In this document: one piece after another, positions 11,701 through 22,900 of the stretch | How the letters are laid out: every line of letters starts with the position of its first letter | Numbering within the stretch: position 1 is the first letter of the stretch | Assembly (NCBI RefSeq): GCF_000327385.1 | Contig: NW_008710145.1 | Location: forward strand, 1,206,915 to 1,270,914 | DNA: 64,000 nucleotides | Reading direction: 5' to 3' | Origin: Lottia gigantea | Lineage: Eukaryota; Mollusca; Gastropoda; Lottiidae | Translations under genes and position numbers: made by a program | The notes under the pieces: generated by a model | Databases searched by the model: none | What the model saw: only the letters and a program-made list of their open reading frames with translations | Told to the model about the DNA's origin: nothing

Positions 11701-14700
11701 TATAATATTCTATTATAAGATAAGTATATATAATGTACTATTATAAGATAAGTATATATAATATTCTATTATAAGATAAGTATATATAATGTACTATTAT
11801 AAGATAAGTATATATAATATTCTATTATAAGATAAGTATATATAATGTACTATTATAAGATAAGTATATATAATATTCTATTATAAGATAAGTATATATA
11901 ATGTACTATTATAAGATAAGTATATATAATGTACTATTATAAGATGAGTATATATAATGTACTATATANNNNNNNNNNNNNNNNNNNNNNNNNNNNNNNN
12001 NNNNNNNNNNNNNNNNNNNNNNNNNNNNNNNNNNNNNNNNNNNNNNNNNNNNNNNNNNNNNNNNNNNNNNNNNNNNNNNNNNNNNNNNNNNNNNNNNNNN
12101 NNNNNNNNNNNNNNNNNNNNNNNNNNNNNNNNNNNNNNNNNNNNNNNNNNNNNNNNNNNNNNNNNNNNNNNNNNNNNNNNNNNNNNNNNNNNNNNNNNNN
12201 NNNNNNNNNNNNNNNNNNNNNNNNNNNNNNNNNNNNNNNNNNNNNNNNNNNNNNNNNNNNNNNNNNNNNNNNNNNNNNNNNNNNNNNNNNNNNNNNNNNN
12301 NNNNNNNNNNNNNNNNNNNNNNNNNNNNNNNNNNNNNNNNNNNNNNNNNNNNNNNNNNNNNNNNNNNNNNNNNNNNNNNNNNNNNNNNNNNNNNNNNNNN
12401 NNNNNNNNNNNNNNNNNNNNNNNNNNNNNNNNNNNNNNNNNNNNNNNNNNNNNNNNNNNNNNNNNNNNNNNNNNNNNNNNNNNNNNNNNNNNNNNNNNNN
12501 NNNNGTTGTGATATACCATGTATATCTGTTGTTTTTATATGGAATGTATTAGAACGTGTACTAGTAGAAGGGTCGGCATCACAAATCTGGGTACTCTACA
12601 AAAATAAATAAAAAGATCTAAATCTAATTCTAAATGTTTTATGTGGGGTTGACACAATGTAGATATTTTATTAATCATTATTTCATTACAGGTATAATCT
12701 AGTTAAAAACTAACTAAGAGGCTCTGCAAATTGTGGTTTAACTTTTTTGATCAGTCAAACAAAAAAATTTCCCAATGTGTAAGAATGGAGTTGTCTCCCA
12801 TTGAACCAGTATTATTCGTATATATTTCAGATCTGAAAGATCATGGATTTTCATTTCAAATATTTTATATTATTATTCAAACTAACTGCACAAACAATAC
12901 TCTTTCACTAGAGGTTAGACCTACATGCCAATGCTAACTTAACAGCAATTCAACAACTCTAAAATTCCTAATTATTCTCTTACCTTTGTAACAGGAATAG
13001 TAACTAAAGGTTGAGTGACCTCCACATCATTAGGGGATGACCAACAAGCTAGTTGTAAATTTTTAAGAACACACCAATATCTTTTCCATTTGGACGAGTC
13101 ATCTTCACCATCTTCCTGTAAAGGTCCAATATATATTTAATTTTTATGACTTAATCAGCTTATGATGTATGATTCTGAACTCTCTAAAATCTTACATAAT
13201 TTTACATATAATTTTTAACTAACTATGGCAATGTCTAGTGCCTAGTTTAAATGTAAATCTTCAACCAACCTGTAAGTTTAAGAAGCCAGTAACTGTAGGT
13301 TCTATTAAACAGTGAGGTAATGCAGCTAATCGACAACAATAATGACCAAATAGGGGAAGTTCATGAACACTGCCATCTGAAATGTAAAATATATCAAATT
13401 ATTCTTCCACTGATAAGAAATCAAAGCCAATTGAAGTCCTTGTAGCCTAACATTTCGTTAGAGCACTGATCACAGAAACAATGGGAAATGTCACACCACA
13501 TGTCACAAAGTCAAGTCAGTAGCGGGTATGTCCACCATGAGCATCAATACATGCACCGTACGGACTGGTGCCGTCAAACGTTGGGAGTGATGCGTTGCCA
13601 TTCCTCGAGGAGACATCGTTCCAAGTCTTGGACGTTGACTGGAGGCACACGGCGAAGTCGGATTTGCCGATCGAGGTGGTCCCATAAGTGCTCGATGGGA
13701 TTCATGTCCGGTGAACATGCGAGCCATGGCAAAACCTGTACGTAGACGTTGGCAAGGAAGTTCTGTGTCAATCTTGCTGTGTGTGGCCTTGCATTGTCAT
13801 GTTGGAAAAGGAGTCCACGAGGCTGTTGCTGAATAAAGGGCACCACAACAGGCCGTAGGATGTCATCAATATAACGCTGTGCATTCAGGTTTCCACGAAT
13901 TACGACAAGCCTCGTTTTGACGTCACCACATATGCCACCCCAAACCATTAACCCTCCACCTCTAAACAACCGGACCTGTTGGATACAGTTAGGCGCCAAA
14001 CATTCACCAAATCGTCGGTATACAAACTGCCGTCCATCGTTTTTGAAGATGAGGAATCTGCTCTCATCAGAGAACATAACACGTGCCCAGTCCCGCCGTT
14101 GCCAACGTCGAACTCGCCTGGCCCAGATCAGTCTGTTGTTACGGTGTCGAGGCGTCAGGAGCGGTCCGCGGTAGGGATGACGTGGCCGGATACCATACTG
14201 TCGTAGTCTCCTGTAGACGGTCTGTCGACTGATCCTGTGACCCAGTGCTGTAGCAGTCGTGGACGTTGCTGTTACGGTGAGGTTCCTCAGGTGTAATACC
14301 CGGATGTAACGATCTTCACGGGGCGTGGTTACTCGTGGTCTTCCACTCCTGGGCCTGTCTGACGTCTGACCTGTCTAACGTAACCGCTGCATCAACCTGG
14401 TGATAGTGATGCGTGCGCAGCCCAACCTTCTGGCGACGTCGACGTGTGTCGCTCCTTGTTGGACCATTCCAACGGCTCTCTCTCTCGATGGCTGTCAAAC
14501 GTGGCATATCTTGTGTTCTTTTTGTTACTGTGATATCAACGTGTCTGATCAGCCGTTTTATACAGTTTTTATGCACGTGCAGAACAAGCTAGAGAGGGAA
14601 ATTTCACTTTCACGAAATTTACGTTTTTTCCCGGAAGTGATCACATGTTCCCGGTATTTTTATCGACTATGCTGTGTTTGGGATGTGCAATACAAATTGG

Positions 14701-17700
14701 CATGTTTTCATATTAGACAATTCACTTAGTAAAAAACAATTTTGAAAATAAGTTGGTATCGTTTCTTTTGGACACTTTATTTAAAGGAAATCCCTGGGCT
14801 AATGGAAATTGTTATAGCAGAAATACCAGTAAGCATGTGGATCACCTTGTAGGTTGCTATAATCATAATCATGCAGTTTTTACACTACAAGATGAGAAAT
14901 TTGAATAATAAAATTATTAATAAATAATAAATCATACCTGAATTAGATTCTAACTGTAAATCAAATGTTCTGACCGAATCATCTACATCTGCTAATGACA
15001 TAGTACCTTTAGCTACCAACTCAAATTTTGGTCCACTGTAATGACAAAATTATCAAATTGAAGGTAATTCTACAAGCAATGACAAAACCTTTCATACGAC
15101 AGTCATTGGCTAGACTCTATCATCCAGTCCTTTGAAAGGACTCCTTTCCAGTCCGGCATAGCTTTGACGAAAGAATGCTTGTACTGGTTGCTTAAAATCT
15201 TTGTAATTGGCTACAGTGGCTATTAATCGGATTGGTTGTAAATCCACATCCTATTTGGTGATGGGAAACACTTATTAAAATTCAGTGAATTTGACAATCT
15301 GACAAAACTTGTGGGGCTTGCCAATTTGTTTCTGATGTAAACAAGTCGTTTGAGACTTGTAGATTGAATATGCTTAATTGTAAAACTCAATTGAAAGCAT
15401 TGTAACAGAGAATTCAATGAAAACTCCCAGACTATATCTTTTTTATAGACAGGTATAGTCTAGACATCAGAGACTAGACAGGTTACTGATGACTTTCAAC
15501 TGTCAAAGGATGATTATTACTTTATGTTGCCATGTTAAAATATTAAAATATATTAAATATTAGAGACAAATACTTACAGAACCATATTGCCTATTATATC
15601 TGAATCATTCTGAAATTACAAAAACAGTTTTTGATACCAATCATTGTCTACAAATAAGTACAAATAAATAAGGCTACTGCAATATTTTACACCTCTTATA
15701 TATCAATTTCTTTCAATTACTTTCAGATAAAAAAAAGCAGATTAAAAATTGGGTAACATGGAACAAATGCATCTTCAAAAACAACATAAATTTTGCTGTC
15801 TAACTTGCATTCTTACCGGTATGACTAATTTCAATTGGTAGAGAACTGTCATTAATTTCACTCATCACGACTAACTATTTATCCTTTTTGCAAACAAACA
15901 TGTGTATGATGTAGTTTGGAATTAATCTCTGTCACAAGAAAATATACTTACTAAGCCTGAAAGACGCTTGCCTACGCTTCTTCCAACAGAACCAGATAAA
16001 TCATTGATTTTTTTACGTAATTTCTTTGGTGTGTTAGCCATTGACAGATCTTCATGTAATTTGTGACAGTAAACTTCAACTTTACAGTCAAAATCATGTG
16101 GAATATTATTACTGAAATAAAATAAACAATGAAATAAAATAAATCATATAAAAAAATTATAACATGTTCTTGAATATGTTTCAGAGCCAAATTTAGCAAA
16201 TATCAATCATTTACACTTCTATAGTATGAAAACTAGAAAAAATAGTACCGGTACTTACAATAAAAGAACATCTTCAAATGTAATGTCTGTCATACTTCTA
16301 TCTACATTACTGATCATTGATGTATCATAGATTTCTGTACCAATTTTAATTAAACAAAACACAGCATATCTTCTATAATCTATAATAATTAGATATATAT
16401 TAACATACAGATCAACCTGAAATGCTATCAGAATAAAAAAAGAAATTTATTCAGATACTGGTATTCCTCCTTAACTAACAAACAATCTGAAATGTTCTGA
16501 ATAGAAGTCAGATTACAATATGAATCTCTATGATAAACTACAAAAGTCTTCCGTATTTAGTACGTTTTGATTTATACCCCAGAAAAATAAATATATTTGC
16601 AGATGTTCAAAGATTAAAAAGATGGCATACCTCCTTTATTTTTAAAATGGTCAGAATCTTTCCACATTAATGGTATTCTTAAATCAGATAAACTGACTGT
16701 AGCTCTACATGGTAATTGGTTACCTTCTATAGCTCTATAAACAAAAGATGAAAACAAAAGATAAACTGACTGTAGCTCTACATGGTAATTGGTAACATTC
16801 TAGAGCTCTACAAGATATATAAACTAAATAATATAAACTGCTGTAGCTATACTTGGTACATGGCCTTATTAATTGAAAACCAAATCAAAAGGATGAGAAA
16901 AATGCAATGACCGTTTTATACTTTGATCTTTAAATGTCATTTTGACATTTTGATATATTTATATTTATAACTCTGAAGCAGGCAATGCCAGTCCCCAGAT
17001 AGAATCACCGAGAAGTCTAGAGATAAAATAATTATCTGGGGATGAGGTATTAAAATGTTTGTCAGTCCACCAGTTGAAGTGTCTGGTAAACCTTATATAT
17101 TATAACTTAATCATTTATTAGCTGATCATTACTTAAACCATCCAGACATACAAATTAGTAATGGCCATTTATGATTTCCTTGTCAGTTTATCCCTTTATC
17201 TCAAACAATAGACCTACTGTTGTTAAAAAATTATTACTGGAATTTTTTAGGGTCTTTATGGAAAAGAAAATTCCCTCAGTACTAACTCAAAATATACAAT
17301 AACAAAAAGAATTCTCAGTGTTAAAATAATGCTCAATACAAAAATTGTAGAGTAAATAATATAACATAGATATAAGATATCACAACCTTGATCTCAACCC
17401 AATAAAGTGTGTCTGTGTTTATTTCAGTTTTTAATTCTTCAAATATATTAATTGAAAGTCTGTGATTGGTTGATTCAAATACTGATATTTCAAATACAAT
17501 GCCTTGGGCCTGATTCACAAATATGATGAATGTTTTCAGCAGTCTCTTCATGTGATTAAGAAAAAAAAAATCAAGTCATATAACTTTCTTTTTCAATTCT
17601 TCTACAAACAAGTTTTTTTTTTAAATTACATTATTAGAATATAGCTCTTGGATACAAAATTTCATTCCTGTATTTGCAGACAAGCTTGATTAGTTTTAAC

Positions 17701-17907
17701 AATATTCACTTACGTATTTTTGCCCAAAACTTCTGCTGTTTTTCGTTTTTGTAATTCTGTCATGTAAGATATAATACGGGTATTGGATGATAGGAGATTT
17801 TTAGCTGCTTCCAGCATCTGATTTGGATGTTTAGATGCTGCCAGCAGTTTAGCTGTTCCTTCTCGCATCTTAATCTCATGATCAATCTTCTGTTGTAAAT
17901 CTTGATC
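8705..17907 (-). CDS. RTKN: Rhotekin, common exons (REM-1/HR1, anillin-like region, PH domain); one exon cut by N gap
   Basis: Rhotekin binds GTP-loaded RhoA through an N-terminal HR1/REM-1 coiled coil and carries an anillin-like region and a PH domain. Exons in transcription order: 17907-17714, 16734-16631, 16379-16259, 16111-15952, 15609-15578, 15035-14938, 13376-13270, 13115-12984, 12595 to the gap, 11121-11011, 8838-8705. The first reads DQDLQQKIDHEIKMREGTAK and LSSNTRIISYMTELQKRK, which is the Rho-binding segment. Then come SLSDLRIPLMWKDSDHFKNK, YRRYAVFCLIKIG, SMTDITFEDVLLF and GRSVGKRLSG, all aligning in order with human RTKN/RTKN2. The PH domain starts around WKRYWCVLKNLQLACW and PLVTIPVTK. 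Its next exon (ICDADPSTSTRSNTFHIKTT) runs into the N gap, so roughly 20 residues before ALWKHAVDYQMD are missing. The tail after PH is short, about 75 residues, ending MRQHSTS. Codon phase is consistent at every join outside the gap. All body exons need an upstream first exon; candidates are listed separately. Confidence 0.93.
8946..10822. mobile_element. 1.9-kb non-coding element with 12-bp perfect TIRs in last rhotekin intron
   Basis: GTGGGACTTTGC at 8946-8957 is repeated exactly inverted at 10811-10822. The left end is followed by a long T run. The interior has no long open frame. It is built of diverged paragraphs: a block of about 240 bp with TCATTGACCTTGGCTATC, CTTCC(G/A)GT and GCACGTGA occurs at 9661-9890 and again near 10575-10822. 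A block of about 165 bp ending GAGGTGGGCGTGG occurs near 9976-10130 and again near 10141-10285. No target duplication is obvious. It looks like a non-autonomous DNA element with internal duplications; superfamily unknown. Confidence 0.65.
11245..11968. repeat. 28-bp AT-rich minisatellite in alternating 56-bp dimers
   Basis: The unit is TATTATAAGATAAGTATATATAAT with a 4-base prefix that alternates between ATTC and GTAC over most of the array, so the higher-order period is 56 bp. About 25 units are visible before the N run. A few units near the ends have GATGAG for GATAAG and lose the alternation. The array lies in the rhotekin intron before the penultimate exon and runs directly into the assembly gap, so its true length is unknown. 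Confidence 0.92.
11969..12504. other. Assembly gap (536 N)
   Basis: A run of N. On the left it begins inside the minisatellite, and on the right it cuts a rhotekin PH-domain exon. The lost sequence should contain the end of that exon, a splice donor and more minisatellite units. Confidence 0.99.
13461..14777 (-). mobile_element. Decayed Tc1 (DD34E) transposon in a rhotekin intron
   Basis: The insertion is flanked by TA at 13459-13460 and 14778-14779, the expected Tc1/mariner target. The ends are imperfect inverted repeats: GAGCACTGATCACAGAAAC on the left, and AAGTGTCCAAAAGAAAC read inward from the right. The element is about 1.3 kb and distinctly richer in G+C than its surroundings. It lies in the intron between the rhotekin exons at 14938-15035 and 13270-13376, with its transposase on the same strand as rhotekin. 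Confidence 0.88.
13574..14507 (-). pseudogene. Tc1-family transposase, frameshifted
   Basis: The C-terminal two-thirds is open and carries the catalytic triad: FSDESRF, then QHDNARPHTARL, then SPDMNPIEHLWDHLDR. I count 34 residues between the second Asp and the Glu, so DD34E, typical of Tc1. The N-terminus begins MPRLTAIERE at 14507 and continues as a helix-turn-helix (QQGATHVDVARRLGCA), but only after a shift of frame. A further shift is needed before VYRRLRQYGIRPRHPY, and a stop interrupts the linker. With at least two frame breaks the enzyme is dead. Length and order fit a normal transposase of about 330 residues. Confidence 0.88.
16686..16907 (-). repeat. 73-bp tandem duplication of a rhotekin splice acceptor plus exon start
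   Basis: The exon 16734-16631 begins at an acceptor reading TTATAG. The last 24 bases of its intron and its first 49 bases recur 73 bp upstream in the transcript (exon start at 16807, acceptor TTGTAG kept). A third, decayed copy is offset by another 73 bp (TAAACTG anchors at 16688, 16761 and 16834). Entering at the upstream acceptor reads through CYQLPCRATVSLS in frame, then meets TAG at the true acceptor. Only the real exon is therefore productive. Confidence 0.8.
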
Positions 17908-19912
17908 CTAAAATTAGAAAAGAGTAAACAAATAAGAACATAAATCATAGTTTATCAGTCATTTTCCTGCTCTTTTCACTTTCACCAAAATAAACATCAA
18001 AATCAAAATGAAGATATATCAGAAATAGAAGAGTCTTTTATCCTTCAGATAAAATATTATACAGTCTTCAGATACACTGAAAGCCCTGAAAGAATACATC
18101 TCAAGTAAGGGGTGAATCCATAAATATGTGATAAAATCCTATGATGTTCACAAATTTGCTGTTTTAGTATTCTTGATAACTTTGGTAACATATAATTGTC
18201 AATTATGTGCAACGAAAGTTAGTGTGCCTCCATTGATCAACGAAAGTTAGTGTGCCTCCAAATGATCATGAGCAACTTTGACGAATGATTTTAACATAAT
18301 AAGTTCAGTTTATTTAAAATTTGTAGGATTTAAGATTCCTTGAGGATGAGCCTATACAATGTTTCCATGATGTTACAATTCAAAGTAGACAATTAAAACA
18401 TCACAGCTTCAAAGGAAAAGTTAAGTATCTACTCAATTGTTACAGGTTCTTGAGGCTTTCACAGAACTTTCAGAATGAGAGCCCATTCAACCACTTAGAC
18501 ATTTAAGAACCTTGAGCAGAATTAATAAGAGTTAGAAAAGAGTTTTCCATAAAAAGTATACAGGATATAGAATGTCTCTTTATCTTGAACAGAAAATTTC
18601 TCTTGTAGTAACTTTAAATAATCTTGAACCAATTTCCACTGTTAGTTCAAGTTTCATTCATGTTTTGTTGAACTTGGCAAAAAGGATAGGTTTAGTGATA
18701 GGCTTTGATATTTTATACACAAAATACACCCAATTAAATTCAGATAAATAAGTGGTGTCTGAAACAGGGTTGGTTTTGTAACTGTATTGGACATTCATAT
18801 ACAAATGGAACTCTCAACCATTAGATATTAATATTTGCTGTTTATAGTAATAACAATAATTATAATTCCGATATTTGAACACTTATTTTCTAGTTTACAA
18901 GATATGATGTAAAGATATTCTTTTAGAACTCAACCAGGCTTTAACCAATCAACAAAAACAAATGTTACAGATGGCTTGACAATGAAGACTTGACAAGCTA
19001 TAAAATGTGCCAACCAGACATGAAAATATATACCTTTATTTCTAAAGTTTTGAGTTAAAAGGTTAGATTTGAAATCATTAATGATGACTTGTGTCTAAAG
19101 AGACTATTTAAAACTTTTTTCAAACAGAATTTGGAATAGAAAAGACAACCTATTAAACTAAAGTTGACAAAACCTTATGTCTTCAATATCTAAACCTTTC
19201 AAACTGAATCAAGGATTGGAATAGAAAAAACAACCTATTAAAGTAAAGTTGACCAAACTGTATCCAACCCTGTTGCATTCACACTCTCTAATTATCATTA
19301 ATCATAATCATAATTACTATCAGAAAATAAAAGACTGGCATGAACAATGTGAACAGAGTAACAATGAAATACTCATTACATCAGCTGTTTGACTAATGAT
19401 AACTAGTATTTAATATGTTCATTAGTCATTTTGTTCATTCATTTGCATTAGACTTTGCATAATGATGTTATCTATATATACTGTAACACTGTAGTATTTT
19501 AGATATTTCATTCAATATATTCTAGATATTTCTTTTTATTACCTTTTTTAACCTTTCAATATAGGCCTTACTAAGTTACAGAACCTTATGCCTTCAATAT
19601 CTAAACCTTTAAAACTGAATCAAGGATCTAAAATATCATTTCCTGTTTTCAACTGACAAAACTAGAGTGCATTGTTATAGATCATTGTGTCAAAACTGAG
19701 AGAAATCAACTAAATCACCCTTTTATTTATAAGTCCTACAGACCTAGTAACATCATAGTAAATATATTTTAATTTAACTTGGCATTTGAAATAACACAGA
19801 GAGTGTTTCAACCCAGCATGTCAACTTAACTCAGAGGAATAAAAAAACATAACAGACATGGCAGCTGTTGATTATACCGGTTAGAAATTCAAACAAAGAA
19901 AAAAAATCTCAC
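17908..19912. other. Rhotekin intron with small dispersed and tandem duplications
   Basis: No exon recognised. A 28-bp direct duplication containing AACGAAAGTTAGTGTGCC starts at 18211 and 18239. Phrases shared by about 19148-19260 and 19574-19640 (CTTCAATATCTAAACCTTT, then AACTGAATCAAGGAT) point to a local segmental duplication with later divergence. Confidence 0.55.
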
Positions 19913-19996
19913 CGTTAAAACTTTCACTACTCTCCTTGTTATGGGTAAATCCTCCCAAAATAACTCCTCTTCATCAATGCTACTATTACTGGACAT
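19913..19996 (-). CDS. RTKN: Rhotekin alternative first coding exon A
   Basis: The exon reads ATG at 19996 through 28 codons to a consensus donor (ACG/GTGAGA): MSSNSSIDEEELFWEDLPIT then RRVVKVLT. It ends in phase 0, matching the phase-0 acceptor at 17907. It is the most proximal start candidate. The FWEDLP core resembles the LFSDLPED stretch in the first exon of one human RTKN isoform, but the match is short. Role as a start exon is inferred from ATG, donor, phase and position. Confidence 0.72.
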
Positions 19997-22900
19997 AGTA
20001 ATAATAGTATACAATAAATTTACTTGATATACTCTATAGACTCAACCAACAGATACAATAACCACACACCCTCTAATAACAGCAGATTGTCACCGTTATA
20101 TCACATTTAAATATTATATTCAGATTAGAGTGAACTGAAGCAAAACACGTATTATTGATTAATTAGAGACTTTGTCTACATGTGGAACCTTCCTATAAAT
20201 CATTGATTAACCATTTACTTCTTGTTGAATAGATTGTTCACAAAGACAATATAATCTTCATTAAAATAAATATGGTAAATGCGCATAAGCTAAATCTATA
20301 TAAAAATAAAGGTAATATATTTTCCAGCTTTACTTCTGAAACTAAATCTTTTTATAAACACATCATCCAAGTTTATCTTTTATATCTAAAATATATACTC
20401 CATAAATTGATCAAATAATTGAATATAAATTGTCAAAAATTTATTCAACCCTTGTACAATACATGAACTTGATCACTGACAGCATTGGAACTATTGTGAC
20501 AAAACAAAAGATTTCAATAGAAGTTTTAGTGTAGCTACAATGAAAAGACTCTTTAAACAATTCTATTTACTCCTCAAATCGTTCAAATCCGTAGAATAGT
20601 ACAATAATCCACGATTAAAGATCAGATTTAGAGATTTGATAAAAACACTAGTATTTGAGATGGCTATTTTCACATGGGGTTTTTATTCTTCTATATTTCT
20701 GTAGCTTCAATAATACAACACAGAATCTCAGCTGTTACATCAGACAATATACACACAGTCAACAAAGCAACTATCTTTTTATGTCTTTCAAATACAGTTT
20801 CTTGATTTAATCCAGTAAAACAAATGAGAATACAACTTCAGCTTTCTATAAAAATATTGCTATTCTCATATTCACATCCTAGAACCTCTAAAAACCAAAC
20901 CTTAGTAACAAAAAACTGAAATGAATTTTAACATTTTCCCATGATGAGGCAGAAGTTTGACTGTGATCTCAAATTACTGAGTAGTTTCACAGCAGCCTCT
21001 CTAGTCAATTAATACTGTTAGTTTTAATAAAGAAAGGTGGTCTCTACAGATTGTTTATTATAAGATTGAACTCTTATTTCATATCTCTACTTTCATCTTA
21101 CTTCCTGTGGTTGGTTTGATCTACCTGCCCTTCCTCTTCACATATCCTGTTCTTCAGTAACTAAATAATTCCATAAACTGATTATATCATCTAGTGTTTC
21201 CTTATGTCAAAAATTTAAGAAGCTGTAAAGGAAACAGGAATCAGGCATATATACAAGTTTTTTTTGGCTCTGATACAACTTAACTTAACCAGAATTATCA
21301 ATCAATTTTCATTCTGATACAATATATAAGTAAGGCTTGCCAGGGTAACATTGAAGGATCTTTCAGGTAATTAAATGAACAGCTACAAGAATATATCTTT
21401 GCAAATTTAACATTCATGCCTCTTGAATAAAAAATGGTATGACTCCAGTAATATCACAAAATAATTTAGTTTGACCTGTTGAATTTGTATTATTGTACAT
21501 TACTTGTTTGCAACTGGCAAATCATACCAACCTAACTTCCTGATGTATACTATTCAGCTGTAGGGCAAGATATACTTCAAATATTAATTAAAAGTTCATT
21601 AATATAGTTGAAATAGTTAGTGGTGACCATTGGAATGTGGTATTTCAAGTATTGGACTATAAGTAGAATGGTCATCTATCCTAATATTACACTGAAACTA
21701 AGAGAAACAATTTCAGCTGGTCAGGAAGGTAGTCAATAGTTTACGATTATTGAGCTATTAATATTTGTGAGATAAGTAGATCATCAATAAGACCTTTCTA
21801 ACATGTCCAGGGCACCAGTTCCAACAATTAATTCAAACTAGGCAATAATCAATGGGTTATGTTCAATGTCCATCATGATCCTACAATCAAATTATCTAAA
21901 TCTAGCAGTATATATTGGTAAAGAAGTCAGTATCTGTCATCCTAGTCAACAATATATGTTAGAAACCACATAAAATAATAGAAACATTACACAACCAATG
22001 GAAATATCAGTAGAAATATTATAATATCTATCTAACAGTCAATATTAGACAATATTTATATAATATCATTAACACATCTTATATAGTTCATCAACAATTC
22101 ATCAAACTTTATGACATTGAATATGACCTTGCTGATAAACTATTGCCACAAAACTTTAGTTCTACATGTTTGAGGATGTTTATGAATATCAAATGGCTTA
22201 GCAAAAACTTCCCATACAGTGAACATAAATAATTAATTTATTGGGGTAAGAAACTCTTCCTTGTATTTTTCTTAATAAAATCTGCCAACAAATAAAAAAT
22301 ACAGGAAATAGTAATAGCACTTCTTTTCAGTCTAAAACAAATTCTGATCTGATGCTTAGTATACATTTTAAGATGCTTTTTCTTCTTCCAATTAACATTA
22401 ACTTGTATTTTAAGGAAAACTTTTACACAATCAACATTTGAACTTAACTCATGGGATTCATTTGAAGGCAAAAGGCAGTTGAAAAATTTGCTACCATATA
22501 TGATAAAACAAATTGCTCAAATCTTATTCATTAAACTATCATGCAATTTTATATAAGAAGCAAAAAGAGAGATTTCTGGTTGAATATGCTATCTAACATC
22601 TGGTGATACAAGTAAGTTAGATGTAAATATAATTCTACAATTTAAACTGACCTTTAAAAACATGTTATTATTTCTACAATTAATGTTTTTATAGATTTCT
22701 ACTAGGGGAAGTCTGAAGTCTAGGTCTGTACAAACAACAATTACCACCCTACGCATCCAGTCTCTTCTACAAATTGTGCTAATCAAGAGTTAAAAATCAG
22801 ATAAAGGAAGACTAAAAGCTATTTCTAGAAATAAATCATATGCAGATTTCCATGAAAAGTTCTCAGAATTACTACAAAGTGATGCAAATCATCCATGGAG

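Noticed and set aside
11929-12552. Long open frames on both strands across the N run.
   Set aside because: They exist only because N codons contain no stops.
13488-14206. Several plus-strand frames of 75-110 codons in the Tc1 element.
   Set aside because: They are the complement of the transposase gene and carry no domain of their own.
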